A DNA stretch of 64,000 nt, taken from Tessaracoccus aquimaris. Lineage in GTDB: Bacteria; Actinomycetota; Actinomycetes; Propionibacteriales; Propionibacteriaceae. The stretch lies in assembly GCF_001997345.1 (NCBI RefSeq), contig NZ_CP019606.1, forward strand, positions 2,542,001 through 2,606,000, given 5' to 3'. Below the pieces are notes generated by a model that was not told where the DNA came from, ran no database searches, and worked only from the letters and a program-made list of their open reading frames with translations. This document shows positions 50,103 to 61,647 of this stretch, piece by piece (within the stretch, counting starts at the first letter, position 1; each line of letters begins with the position of its first letter). Position numbers and translations under genes: made by a program.

Positions 50103-51107
50103 TCAGCCGTCGAGGCCGAGGGAGGTGCCGAGGTCGGCGGGCGGCGTCCAGAACCGCATGGTTCCGTCGTCCGAGAAGGCCAGGAACCGTCCGTCGGCCA
50201 GGCGTTCCAGGGTCAACCTGGAGCCGAAGCGGTCGAACATCTGGACCCGTCGCTGTGGGGTCGCGAACTCGAACATCGGATCGTCCGACTCTTCGGAGCC
50301 GTCGGTGATCGAGGCCATGGTCTTGTCGGCCAGGTCGCCGTTGTCGGATCCGGCAGGCAGCTCGTCGGTCTTCCACGTCTCGCCGTCGAGCGAGCAGACC
50401 TGCAGACCGATCACGCTCTGCGGGTCGAACGGGAGGATCGACATCGTCTGGTCGGAGCACGGCGGGGCGATCTTGATGCTGTAGTCGTCCGCCGCGCGCT
50501 GGGCCGTCCAGAGATTCTTCAAGGTGGTGAGGAACTCCTCCCCGCCGGAGCGGGTCGACGCGCCGTCGGCGAGGTGGCGGCAGCCGTGCAGTTCGCCGGT
50601 GACCGGGACCCTCGTGCCGTCGCGGTACTCGAAGACGGCGGTGTAGGCCATCACGTATTCCATGGTGCATGCCTGGTCCTGCGGCGCCATCGGCGATCCG
50701 AGGAAGGCCTGGACGGCCTCGTCGACGCCGACGGTCAGCGGCTCGAACGGGCCGCCCCACGTGCCGTCGCCGCACAGCCAGACGCGGTCCGCGCCCTCCT
50801 TGACGCCCTCGTCCGCGTACTGCGCAGGGTCGCGCTTGGCGACCAAGTCGGCGGCATCGGCGCACACGTCGGCTGCGGAGACGGGCGAGACGGCCGGCGG
50901 CTGCGTCTCGGCGGGCGAGGCCACCTGGACGGGCTGGCGAAGCAGGGTCGCCCCGAGCGGGATGGCGAGCCCGACGGCGAGCACGCCCGCCGCGACCCCT
51001 GCGCCGACATGGCGCCGACGGCGGCGGGTGCGAACCTTGTCGGCCCAACCTTCGGTCGAGGGCTCTTGGGTGTCGTTGGTGTGGAACAGGTCCTGGATGT
51101 CGCTCAT
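50103..51107 (-). CDS. Membrane-anchored extracytoplasmic protein encoded with ECF sigma factor
   Basis: A 334-residue protein: about 33 cytoplasmic residues ending in RTRRRRRH, one membrane helix (about 34-55), a Pro/Ser/Ala linker, and a large exterior domain with six cysteines (for example VCADAADL, VWLCGDG, ACTMEYV, HGCRHLAD, PPCSDQT, QVCSLDG) that may form disulfides. No enzyme motif recognised. Start at 51107 overlaps the sigma stop by ATGA. Same architecture as the sigma/serpin pair 3 kb away, with a different exterior domain. A sensor or anti-sigma role is an inference. Confidence 0.75.
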   Translation of the reverse strand: MSDIQDLFHTNDTQEPSTEGWADKVRTRRRRRHVGAGVAAGVLAVGLAIPLGATLLRQPVQVASPAETQPPAVSPVSAADVCADAADLVAKRDPAQYADEGVKEGADRVWLCGDGTWGGPFEPLTVGVDEAVQAFLGSPMAPQDQACTMEYVMAYTAVFEYRDGTRVPVTGELHGCRHLADGASTRSGGEEFLTTLKNLWTAQRAADDYSIKIAPPCSDQTMSILPFDPQSVIGLQVCSLDGETWKTDELPAGSDNGDLADKTMASITDGSEESDDPMFEFATPQRRVQMFDRFGSRLTLERLADGRFLAFSDDGTMRFWTPPADLGTSLGLDG

Positions 51108-51625
51108 GGCGCAACCTCCTCTGTCAGATGCGTTGAGCGGCGCAGGCTGGCGCAGCCCCGGGAGGAGTGGGTCTTGACGGCGCCCTCGGAGATGCCGAGC
51201 AGTTCGGCGGTCTCCGCGACGGATCGGTCCTCGTAGAAGCGCAGCACCAGGACGGCGCGTTGCATCTTCGGCAGATCGGCCAGCGCCCGCGCCAGGTCGA
51301 CCCTGGCCGGGGTGATCCCCCGATCTGCGGCGACGTCGGGCAACTGCTGGGTGGGGATCTCCCCGTTCCAGCGCCTTCGCCACCACTTCACGTACGAGCG
51401 GTACATGGCCGTGCGGACGTAAGCCTCGAACGACTCGTCGTCGCCGAGCCTTTCGTAGTGCGGGTAGGCGTTGGTCAACGCCGTCTGCACGAGATCCTCG
51501 GACTTGTGGGCATCGCCCGTCAGAAACCACGCGGCGCGCCAGAGCCTTCCGGCCCTGCTCGTGACGAAGCGGTCGAAGTCGCGCCGGTCGACCGGCGTTT
51601 CCTCCCTGCTCGGGGTCTGCGTCAT
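51104..51625 (-). CDS. ECF RNA polymerase sigma factor (second)
   Basis: A 173-residue ECF sigma factor, clearly related to the one at 48082: RAAWFLTGDAHKSEDLVQTA, MYRSYVKWWRRRW, and region 4 RSVAETAELLGISEGAVKTH. GAGGAGG lies just before the start. Coupled to the membrane-anchored protein by ATGA. The shared word order of the two loci points to an old duplication of a sigma plus membrane-protein unit. Confidence 0.92.
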   Translation of the reverse strand: MTQTPSREETPVDRRDFDRFVTSRAGRLWRAAWFLTGDAHKSEDLVQTALTNAYPHYERLGDDESFEAYVRTAMYRSYVKWWRRRWNGEIPTQQLPDVAADRGITPARVDLARALADLPKMQRAVLVLRFYEDRSVAETAELLGISEGAVKTHSSRGCASLRRSTHLTEEVAP

Positions 51626-51814
51626 CTTTCCTCCTCACACTGCTCAATGCCCTGGCCCCGGGAAGTGGTTGACGTCCGTCGGGAGATTTTCTTCGCTGAG
51701 TTCTCGGGCAGACGCTACCGGGGAGGCGGAGAGGCGACGTTCCCCACGCCGGGGCATCGGCAGGGTGTTGCTGGGCGCCTCCCGAACTCTGCGGCCACCT
51801 CGAGAGGTATCGAT

Positions 51815-52035
51815 GCCGGCCGCCGACCGCGGGTTGAGCTGCGCCAAGGCGCGCAGCGCCGCAGCTCGCGTCGAAACCAACCAACCCGCAGGCGACCAGA
51901 GACCTGACCACAATCGGACCCCTCGACGAGCTCGGGGAACGAGGTCCCTGCGAACGTCACGAGGTTTCGACCGATGCCAGCCGCTCCGCGCCTGCCATGG
52001 CTCAACCAGCGCGTCATGGCTCAACCAGCCTTTGG
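51815..52035. repeat. Mosaic of palindromic repeats upstream of AraC gene
   Basis: Contains GGTTGAGCTGCGCCAAGGCG with GCGTCGAAACC, then CCCCTCGACGAGCTCGGGGA, then GAGGTTTCGACCGATG and two copies of ATGGCTCAACCAGC. These are the halves of the element at 29258 and 43272 in swapped order around a GACGAGCTCGGGG unit. Confidence 0.7.
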
Positions 52036-52052
52036 CTGCCTACGATGGGGCA

Positions 52053-52850
52053 ATGGGCATGCGCTCGCACCCGCTGCACGCGGGGCTGAGGGGGCTGGTG
52101 ACGTCGTGCGTCGGATACGACTACCGGCTGGATCCCGACGCGCACCACTACGGCCTTCCCTCCACCGGCGTCACGCTGATCGTCGCGTTCGACGAGCCCC
52201 TCGACTGTTCCTGGCTCGACGGCACCTCGCACGACGACTTCGGGGTCCTGGTTGCCGGACTGCACAGTTCCCCAGCCCTGATCCGCACCCACGGCCACCA
52301 GGCAGGCATCCAACTCAGCCTGACCCCGCGGGGCGCTCGGGCGCTGCTCGGCGTCCCCGCGGCGGGGATCGCAGACACGATGCTGCAGGCCGATGCGCAG
52401 CGACTCGTCCCAGGCTGGCTGCGCCCCCGACTTCAGGAGTCGGGATGGGAGGAGCGGTTCCGGCTGCTGGAGGACGCGCTCCTCGCCCGGGTGCGCACGG
52501 CCGCAGGGCCGCGTCCCGAGGTCGCACAGGCCTGGCGACTGATCCTGGCGAGCGGGGGTCGACGCACCGTCGAGTCCATCGCCGCCGAGGTCGGGTACAG
52601 CCGTCGACGACTGCTGACGACCTTCCGCGCCGAGTACGGCCTGTCCCCCAAGGGCGTCGCACGACTCGCCAGGTTCGAGCACGCCCGGCGGCTCGCCACA
52701 GCAGGGCTGCCGCTTGCAGAGGTTGCCGCGTCGGCGGGCTACGTCGACCAGTCCCACCTGAGCCGGGAGTGGCGGGGCTTCGCGGGTCGCCCGCCGCGCC
52801 GATCAGACGAGGTGTTCCCAATTGTCCAAGACGGCGACGCGGCGCCGTGA
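52053..52850 (+). CDS. AraC-family transcriptional regulator
   Basis: A 265-residue regulator. The C-terminal third has two helix-turn-helix units: VESIAAEVGYSRRRLLTTFR and LAEVAASAGYVDQSHLSREW. The N-terminal part (YDYRLDPDAHHYGLPSTGVT) resembles the DUF6597/AraC sensor domain. A TACGAT -10-like element ends 6 bp before this ATG, again suggesting a leaderless transcript. The following VOC gene, 13 bp after, is a likely co-transcribed target. Confidence 0.87.
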   Translation: MGMRSHPLHAGLRGLVTSCVGYDYRLDPDAHHYGLPSTGVTLIVAFDEPLDCSWLDGTSHDDFGVLVAGLHSSPALIRTHGHQAGIQLSLTPRGARALLGVPAAGIADTMLQADAQRLVPGWLRPRLQESGWEERFRLLEDALLARVRTAAGPRPEVAQAWRLILASGGRRTVESIAAEVGYSRRRLLTTFRAEYGLSPKGVARLARFEHARRLATAGLPLAEVAASAGYVDQSHLSREWRGFAGRPPRRSDEVFPIVQDGDAAP

Positions 52851-52863
52851 CCACACTGGTGGC

Positions 52864-53250
52864 ATGACACAGCAGCCCCAACTCTTCCAGTGTTTCCGCT
52901 ACGCAGACGCCGAGGCGGCGCTCACCTTCCTGGCCGCGCTCGGCTTCACCGAGCGCCTCGTGGTGCGCGACGGCAACGCCATCGTGCACGCCCAACTGAG
53001 ATGGCGTGACAACGGCGGAGTGATGCTCGGGTCGCGACGAGACGACGAACTGGCGTCCTACTACGGCACCGGGGTGTGCAACCTCGTCGTCGAGGACGAC
53101 GCAGCAGTCGACGCGACCATCGCGCGTGCCGTCGAGGCGGGCGCCCGCCTCGTCCAGGAGCCGACGAACCCGCCGCACGGCGGTCGCTCGGGCGCGGTCG
53201 CCGACGCCGAGGGCAATCTCTGGAACATCGACTCCTACCCTGGCGAGTAG
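52864..53250 (+). CDS. VOC-family (glyoxalase/bleomycin-resistance-like) protein
   Basis: A 128-residue vicinal-oxygen-chelate protein: QLFQCFRYADAEAALTFLAA at the start, GGVMLGSRRDD, and AVADAEGNLWNIDSYPGE at the end, typical of the glyoxalase-like group (PhnB/YdeN-like). Enzyme activity unknown. The start at 52864 is chosen over an upstream ATG because the domain begins there. Adjacent to and in the same direction as the AraC regulator. Confidence 0.85.
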   Translation: MTQQPQLFQCFRYADAEAALTFLAALGFTERLVVRDGNAIVHAQLRWRDNGGVMLGSRRDDELASYYGTGVCNLVVEDDAAVDATIARAVEAGARLVQEPTNPPHGGRSGAVADAEGNLWNIDSYPGE

Positions 53251-53260
53251 CCGGTTCGGG

Positions 53261-54244
53261 CTAGAGCAGCGCCTCTGCAACGGCCCGATCGGTGACGAGC
53301 ACGTTGATCCAGCCGCCCAGCAGCGCGCCGCGGATGGCCGGCACCTTCTTCAGCCCGCCTGCGGCGCCCACCCGCCGAGGCACCGCCTTCAGCACGCGAG
53401 GGTCCACACCGATGACGCGGCCGTCGAAGTCGGAGTCGATGAGGCTGCCCTCGGCGTCGAAGAAGCGGAAGCAGATGTCGCCGACCGCGCCCTTGGCCTC
53501 CAGCCTCTGACGGTCGGCATCGGGAAAGGCGTTCCCCGACTCGAGCGCGAGACCCGAGGGTTCGATCGCGCCGATCCCGACGAGCGCAAGGGTCAGCGAC
53601 TCCCACGCGTTGACCGCATCGGCGACCGCCGGGTCCCCGAGCAGGGCGGCCCCTGCCTCTCTGCTGCCGAGCACCGCAGGCGTGGGCAGCAGGATGGGTT
53701 CGGCGCCCGTTGCCGCCTGGAAGAGCCCGATGATGCGACTGGCCTGCATCTGAACCCGGGGGTTCCCGATGCCACCGACGAGTTGGACCACGTGGTCCGC
53801 GACCGGGGCCCGGAAGGGCTTGAGCGCCCCGAAACCGGCAAGCAGGGTGGAGGCCCACGACGAGATGCCGACCGAGTCTCCGCCCGTCATGGTGGCGCTC
53901 AGGTAGTCGGCCAAGGCGGCACCGATGGCTGGCGTGACGTCCTCGTGGGCGCCGTCCGCGTCAACGACGACCGCCTGTTCGAGCCCGTAGCGCTCCTCGA
54001 GGGCCTCCTCCAGTTCGGTGTAGATCCCGGGCGGCACGAAGACGCTGGTGCGCACGATGCCCACCTCGACCGCCCGCTTGAGCAGTCGGGAGACCCGCGG
54101 TTGCGAGATGTGGAGTTCGTCGGAGATCTCGCTCTGACGCTTGCCCTGCTCGTGGTACATCCGCGCCACGCGGGTCATCAACCGAACCTGATCTCCGCCG
54201 ACGGCAATCAGGGCGCCCTCCTGGGCTGAACGTGACATCGCCAC
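53261..54244 (-). CDS. SorC-family sugar-responsive transcriptional regulator
   Basis: A 327-residue regulator with an N-terminal HTH (MYHEQGKRQSEISDELHISQ, PRVSRLLKRAVE) and a C-terminal SorC sugar-phosphate-binding domain (GGDSVGISSWASTLLAGF, VVQLVGGIGNP, GAVGDICFRFFD). It lies 40 bp beyond the last gene of the kinase/ABC/transketolase operon in the same direction and is its probable regulator. A TTCACCGGTAA element upstream of its start resembles the palindrome at 63168. Confidence 0.9.
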   Translation of the reverse strand: MAMSRSAQEGALIAVGGDQVRLMTRVARMYHEQGKRQSEISDELHISQPRVSRLLKRAVEVGIVRTSVFVPPGIYTELEEALEERYGLEQAVVVDADGAHEDVTPAIGAALADYLSATMTGGDSVGISSWASTLLAGFGALKPFRAPVADHVVQLVGGIGNPRVQMQASRIIGLFQAATGAEPILLPTPAVLGSREAGAALLGDPAVADAVNAWESLTLALVGIGAIEPSGLALESGNAFPDADRQRLEAKGAVGDICFRFFDAEGSLIDSDFDGRVIGVDPRVLKAVPRRVGAAGGLKKVPAIRGALLGGWINVLVTDRAVAEALL

Positions 54245-54259
54245 TGGGCCTCCCCGCTA

Positions 54260-54273
54260 CTTCACCGGTAATA
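54260..54273. promoter_or_regulatory. Possible SorC site upstream of its own gene
   Basis: CTTCACCGGTAATA shares TTCACCG and flanking positions with the palindrome ATTCACCGTTGAAT ahead of the kinase gene (63168). It lies 16 bp upstream of the SorC start. Confidence 0.35.
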
Positions 54274-54284
54274 GGTATCCCAGA

Positions 54285-55235
54285 CTAGTGAGTTTCCGGC
54301 AACTCCAGAATCTCCCGTACCGCGGCGGCGATGCCCTCTGGGCTGGCGCCGATCCGGTCCAGGAGCCACTCGGCCGATCCCGTGATGGCGAACTCGTCAC
54401 GGAACCCTAGCCGTCGCATCGGGACCGGGTGCTGTTCGACGACACACTCGGCCACGGCGCCACCGAGCCCGGTCACGAGACCCTCCTCGACGGTGACGAT
54501 CCCCCTTGTCTGCTGCGCGGCCAGGAGCACGGCCTCCTCATCGAGTGGCTTGACGCTCGGCATCGACAGCACCCGGACGCGAATGCCTTCCGCGGCCAAC
54601 AGGTCAGCGGCCTCCAGTGCACGGGCGGTGGTGGTGCCCGTGGCGATCACCGTCGCGTCGTCCCCCTCGCGGAGCGCGACGGCCTTGCCGGGAGCGAAGC
54701 GATAGCCCTCCGGATAGACCGCGGGTACCCCCATCCGCGACACCCGGATGTAGGTCGGGCCCTCATGGTCGGCGGCCCACCGGATGACCTGCCTGGTCTC
54801 CTCCGGGTCTGAAGGCGCCAGGACCGTCAGCCCCGGAATGGTGCGCATCCAGGTGAGGTCCTCGATCGAGTGATGGGTGGGGCCGAGGTCACCGTAGGCG
54901 ACGCCCGGCGACTGGGCGATCAACTTGATGTTGTGCTCCGAGTAGGCGGCGTCGACCTTGATCTGTTCCATGGCGCGGGCGCTCAGGAAGCATCCCGCCG
55001 CGGAGACGAAGGGGATCTTTCCCGCGTTGGCGAGCCCGGCAGCCACGCCGACCATGCTCTGCTCGGCGATCCCGACGTTGACGCTGCGGTTAGGGAACTC
55101 CGCAACGAATGGGCCGAGCTTGGATGAGCCGACCGAGTCGTTGACGACCACCATCACCCGCTCATCGCCTCTAGCCACCTCGGCCAGGGCGTCGGCCCAG
55201 GCGTCACGGCAGTCGAACAGTTGCGCGCTCATCAC
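54285..55235 (-). CDS. Split transketolase, C-terminal subunit
   Basis: A 316-residue protein with the pyrimidine-binding and C-terminal domains of transketolase: SVNVGIAEQSMVGVAAGLAN holds the catalytic glutamate, then SPGVAYGDLGPTHHSIEDLT and a C-terminal part with VTVEEGLVTGLGG. The start overlaps the N-terminal subunit stop by 4 bp. Together they form a two-subunit transketolase. With an FGGY kinase and TIM-barrel isomerase this resembles AptA/AptB of the D-apiose pathway (apulose-4-phosphate transketolase), though a conventional role cannot be excluded. Confidence 0.87.
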   Translation of the reverse strand: MMSAQLFDCRDAWADALAEVARGDERVMVVVNDSVGSSKLGPFVAEFPNRSVNVGIAEQSMVGVAAGLANAGKIPFVSAAGCFLSARAMEQIKVDAAYSEHNIKLIAQSPGVAYGDLGPTHHSIEDLTWMRTIPGLTVLAPSDPEETRQVIRWAADHEGPTYIRVSRMGVPAVYPEGYRFAPGKAVALREGDDATVIATGTTTARALEAADLLAAEGIRVRVLSMPSVKPLDEEAVLLAAQQTRGIVTVEEGLVTGLGGAVAECVVEQHPVPMRRLGFRDEFAITGSAEWLLDRIGASPEGIAAAVREILELPETH

Positions 55236-56194
55236 TTCTCCTCTTCCGTCAGCCGAGCGAGAATGGCATCGAGTTCGCTCAGCGCCTGCTCGACCTGCTC
55301 ATGCGTCGGGACCTTGTGGTGCCACGACACGTTGTCGCGCATGTAGCTCACCGGATAGCCCTTGTCCGTGTGCGCGATGACTGCCACCGGCTTACCGCTG
55401 CCGACGGGGCTCAGCGCCTGGCGCAGTTCGGCGATGTCGTTGCCGTCGACCTCTCGGACCTCCCAGCCGAAGGCCGTCAGCTTGTCGTGCAGGGGCTCGA
55501 GGTCGTTGGTGTCTTCGACCTTTGCGCCCTGCTGGAGGCGGTTCCGGTCGACCAGCGCGGTCAACCGCTCGAGCCGATGGTGGCCGCCGGTCATGAAGGC
55601 CTCCCAGTTCGAGCCCTCCTGAAGCTCTCCGTCGCCCAGGAGGCAGAAGGTGCGTCGAGTTGACCCGTCGACCCTCGCTGCGATGGCCATCCCCACGGCG
55701 ATCGGCAGGCCGTGTCCGAGGGGTCCGGTGTTGGCCTCAACGGCCGTGATCTTGTTCCGCGCGGGATGCCCGTTGAGCATCGACTCAGGCTGCAGGAACG
55801 TCCTGAGCGCGCCCGGATGAATGTAGCCACCGACGGCGAGGGCCGTGTACAGGGCGTTGGCCGCATGCCCCTTGGACAGCACGAGCCTGTCGCGCTCCGG
55901 GTCCCTGCGCTCGACCGCCTCCGGCGAGATGTTCATCACCTCGAGGTACAGCGTCACCAGGGCGTCGGTGATGGAGAACTCTCCGCCGAGGTGGCCGGCC
56001 TTTGCCGAGCCGACGGTCTGAATGGCCCGGCGGCGGACCTCGGTCGCGGCGAGTTCCAGGTGCTTGACGGCGTCGGCATCGCCCGCGTCGGCCGGCACCC
56101 TCCCCATGACGCGGATCTCGCGGTCCGGCTCGTCGAGCAGGGTCGTCGCGATCTGGTGCTTCAGGCCGAAGTGTTCAGACATGGCCTGGTTCAT
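55232..56194 (-). CDS. Split transketolase, N-terminal (TPP-binding) subunit
   Basis: A 320-residue protein with [56 protein letters not shown] and the TPP motif [17 protein letters not shown]. Binds the diphosphate of thiamine and Mg2+. The ATG at 56194 overlaps the isomerase stop (ATGA), which favours it over an ATG six codons upstream. Works only with the C-terminal subunit encoded next. Confidence 0.88.
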   Translation of the reverse strand: MNQAMSEHFGLKHQIATTLLDEPDREIRVMGRVPADAGDADAVKHLELAATEVRRRAIQTVGSAKAGHLGGEFSITDALVTLYLEVMNISPEAVERRDPERDRLVLSKGHAANALYTALAVGGYIHPGALRTFLQPESMLNGHPARNKITAVEANTGPLGHGLPIAVGMAIAARVDGSTRRTFCLLGDGELQEGSNWEAFMTGGHHRLERLTALVDRNRLQQGAKVEDTNDLEPLHDKLTAFGWEVREVDGNDIAELRQALSPVGSGKPVAVIAHTDKGYPVSYMRDNVSWHHKVPTHEQVEQALSELDAILARLTEEEK

Positions 56195-57180
56195 GCCTCG
56201 CTCCGCATGCACGAGAGGAGCGCGTCCTGCACGACGCGCTGCGCCGTGATGGCATCCTGGCGGCTCTGCGCCCCTCGGAGCGTCTCGTAGTCGAGTTCGT
56301 CGAGCGCCCGGTCGATCGCCTTCAGGAACCTGATGGACGTGCGGGCCGTCTCGACGGTGTCCTCACGGAACGGGAACTGGTCGAGCTGCCACACGCCATC
56401 CCAGTTGTTGATCTTCAGCGTGTAGAAGAACTCGAAGACCTCGGTGATGTGGACGGATCCGACCATCAGGTCGTCGTCCCAACCGCGGAGGTTGTCGTTG
56501 ACGTCCATCCCCCAGAGGAGATCGTGATCGATCAGCAACTGGGCCGCGTCCGCCGGCGACTCCCCTCCGTACAGTGCATGCCCGAAGTCGAGCAGCACTC
56601 CGATGTTATCCAGGCCGATCTCCTGGATGCCGAGGATGCTGCGTGCGGCGGAGTCCCACAGCATCTTCACCCGGGGCTCGCGGGGCTTGTACTCGATCAC
56701 GAACTTCAGATCGGGATGCGCAGAGGCGAGTTCCCGGATTCCGTCCTTCGCCAGCTTCCAGATCTCGCCGTGATGCACCTGGAAGGGATAGTCCCAGCCG
56801 TCCTGGCCGGGCCAGAGCTTGACGTACCTCGCGCCGAGGGCGCGGACGTCCTCGGCCGCCTCGTGCATGAGGTCGATGGCCTGGGTGCGGACCGTCGGGT
56901 CGGGGTTCGTGAAGGCTCCCCTACCGAACCGCCTGAGGTAGATGTCGGGGGTGATGCCGATCGCCTTCAGGCCGGCCTCGTCGAGGGCCGCCTTGATGTC
57001 GTCGATGGAGGCATCGTTGGAGTACGGGAAGTTCAGGTCGACGTAGCTGAGGTCACCGACGCTCCCCGCGAGCTTGATCTGCTCGATGGTCGAGACGGGC
57101 TCTGCGTAACCGTCGGTTGCGTAGCGGTCGACGTAACTGGCGAAGTTCCAGAGGCCAGCGCCGAAGATGGGGTTTGCCAT
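56191..57180 (-). CDS. TIM-barrel sugar isomerase/epimerase (xylose isomerase-like)
   Basis: A 329-residue protein of the AP-endonuclease-2/xylose-isomerase-like superfamily. Likely metal ligands are in [10 protein letters not shown] (Glu), [12 protein letters not shown] (Asp, His), MDVNDN and [10 protein letters not shown]. It begins [19 protein letters not shown], as sugar isomerases of this group do. The ATG at 57180 has GGAG 8 bp upstream. In the operon it would turn the imported aldose into a ketose, possibly D-apiose to D-apulose (inference). Confidence 0.83.
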   Translation of the reverse strand: MANPIFGAGLWNFASYVDRYATDGYAEPVSTIEQIKLAGSVGDLSYVDLNFPYSNDASIDDIKAALDEAGLKAIGITPDIYLRRFGRGAFTNPDPTVRTQAIDLMHEAAEDVRALGARYVKLWPGQDGWDYPFQVHHGEIWKLAKDGIRELASAHPDLKFVIEYKPREPRVKMLWDSAARSILGIQEIGLDNIGVLLDFGHALYGGESPADAAQLLIDHDLLWGMDVNDNLRGWDDDLMVGSVHITEVFEFFYTLKINNWDGVWQLDQFPFREDTVETARTSIRFLKAIDRALDELDYETLRGAQSRQDAITAQRVVQDALLSCMRSEA

Positions 57181-57244
57181 GGTGATGCTCCAATGTCCGA
57201 ATGATGGGCGATGGGCGGCCCGGAGGCCGCCCATCTGGGGTTGA

Positions 57245-59449
<2,205 letters not shown>

Positions 59450-59457
<8 letters not shown>

Positions 59458-60991
59458 GGGGTTCCTCAGTGGGTGTGGGGCCGGTGTCGGCCAGAGCCAT
59501 CAGTTGTTCCCGGGAGGAGGCGCGGGGATCGAGGTCTGCGACGACCTCTCCCCGTGCCATCACGAGCACCCGGTCGCACGCGTGGAGCACCTCGCTCACC
59601 TCGGAGGTGGCGAACAGGACGGCGCGTCCCTGCCTCGCCTGCTGCGCCATGAGCGTGAAGATGTCGGCCTTCGCGCCGACATCGATGCCTCGGGTCGGTT
59701 CGTCGAGGACGACGACCCTCGGCTCGGTCATCAGCGCCTTCGCGATGACGACCTTCTGTTGGTTTCCGCCGGAGAGCGACCCGATCGGGGCATCGAGGCC
59801 GGACATCTTCAGCCGCACCTGACCGGCGATCTCGGTCGCCTCCGCCCGCTGTGACCTGGCCTGCACGACCCCGTTGCGGATGAAGCGCGCGACGGAGGCG
59901 AGCCCGATGTTCCGGCCGATCGTCAGGCTCGGCACGAGCCCGTCGCGTTGCCTGTCCTCTGGCACGAGGATCAGTCCGCTGGCGATGCGTTGCTTGACGT
60001 CCTTGCGGGAGAGTTCCTCACCGTCGAGCACGATGCGCCCTGCGAGGGCCCGATGGCGACCGGCGAGCGTCTCGAGCAGTTCGGTGCGCCCAGCGCCCAT
60101 CAGGCCGAAGATCCCGACCACCTCGCCCGCCCGCACGTCGAAGGTCACGTCGCGCACGGCGAGTCGACCGGGGCTGTCCGGGTCGGCCACGACCAGGTGG
60201 TCGATCTGCAGCAGGGGCTCACCCGGCACCGCGTCGAGGTCCGCGTAGAGGTCGTCCTGGTTGCGGCCGACCATGTTGCTGACGATCCACCCCATGTCGA
60301 CGGTGTTCATCGGCGCCTGCGCGACGATCGCACCGTCGCGCAGCACCACCGCCTCGTCGGCCAACTCGAGGCACTCGTCCAGGTGGTGGGAGATGTAAAT
60401 GACGGCCACCCCACGGGCCGCAAGGTCGCGGATCACCCGGAAGAGGACCTCGACCTCGGCGTGGGACAGGGCCGAGGTGGGCTCGTCCATGATCAGCACC
60501 CGAGCGTCGCCGTTGAGCGCCTTCGCGATCTCGACCAGCTGCTGCTGGCCCAACCGCAGGTCGCCCGTGAGCGCATCGGGGCTGATGTCCTCCTCCAGCC
60601 TGGCGAGCAGATCGGCGGCGGTCCGCCTCTGGCCCTGGTAGTCCACCGTCGCGAGCCTCGTCCGTTCACGGGCGAGGAAGATGTTGTCGGCGATCGACAG
60701 GTTGGGGCACAGATTCAGTTCCTGGTGGATGATGGCCACCCCGTGGGCAAGGGCCTCGGTCGGCCCGGAGAAGGACACCGGCTCGCCGTCGAGCAGAATC
60801 TGGCCGGAACTGGGCTGTTCGACCCCCGCCAGGATCTTCATGAGCGTCGACTTGCCCGCCCCGTTCTCGCCGATGAGCGCCGTGATCTGGCCAGGGCTGA
60901 CCGCGAAGTCGACGCCCTTGAGCGCATGGGTGCCGCCGTAGGCCTTCGTGACGCCGACGGCCTGCAGCACCGGAGAGGCTTCGTCGCTCAC
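59450..60991 (-). CDS. Second CUT2 ABC transporter ATP-binding protein
   Basis: RbsA-type double ATPase, 513 residues. First half LIGENGAGKSTLMKIL, LRLGQQQLVEIAKAL and LIMDEPTSAL; second half degenerate Walker A GLMGAGRTELLETL, LSGGNQQKVVIAKAL and VVLDEPTRGID. Overlaps the DUF2291 stop by 4 bp. Confidence 0.93.
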
Positions 60992-61647
60992 TGCTGCACC
61001 TCGATCGCGACCGGGATGATCGTCACGTGGGTGACCTCTCCCCCGGTCTTTGAGGCCCAGGTCAGCGCGCCGACGACGGTGATCTGCTGGCCGATGTGGT
61101 CGGCGAGTTTGAGGTCGGCGTAGACGTCGGCCGCGGCCAACTTGTTCAGTTCGATGGCGACGTTCTGGTACTCGGTCTGGTTGGTGAAGGACCCGAAGGT
61201 CAGGTCCGTTCCCGCATCGCGCAGCGCGGTGGAAGACCCGAGCGGTGGGATCGCGACCCCGACCGTGATGCCCTCCGGCATCCCGTCGACCTCCAGTGCG
61301 ACCTCGCCGAACTCTCCCTCGGCGACCGTGCCTGTGGCCTTCACCGCGTAGGAGTACGGCTTGCCCGCGTCCTCGCGACGACCGAACTCTTCGCCGGTGG
61401 CGTCGGGATCGGCGACGATCTTTCCCGCCAGTTCCGGCAGGTCATTGGCCTTGTCGACGAGGTTCGGCACGATCACGTCTGCGTAGTTGAGCTTGGCGTA
61501 TTCGATGGCGGTGTCGGCCGCGACGGCCTGCTGACCCGCTCCGACGAAGGTCGTGTTGAAGTACATCGCGACGAGCAGTGCAACGGTGCACACGGCCGCG
61601 ATGACCGGAGTTCGAAGCCACACTGGCCTCGACTTGGTGCCAGGCAT
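60988..61647 (-). CDS. DUF2291-family protein
   Basis: A 219-residue protein with one N-terminal membrane segment (TPVIAAVCTVALLVAMYF) and an exterior domain (YAKLNYADVIVPNLVDKAND, IGQQITVVGALTW). DUF2291 proteins are typically encoded with ribose-type ABC importers for pentoses and tetritols, where they probably help the transporter; the mechanism is unknown. AAGGAG precedes the ATG, which shares one base with the kinase stop (TGATG). Confidence 0.82.
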   Translation of the reverse strand: MPGTKSRPVWLRTPVIAAVCTVALLVAMYFNTTFVGAGQQAVAADTAIEYAKLNYADVIVPNLVDKANDLPELAGKIVADPDATGEEFGRREDAGKPYSYAVKATGTVAEGEFGEVALEVDGMPEGITVGVAIPPLGSSTALRDAGTDLTFGSFTNQTEYQNVAIELNKLAAADVYADLKLADHIGQQITVVGALTWASKTGGEVTHVTIIPVAIEVQQ

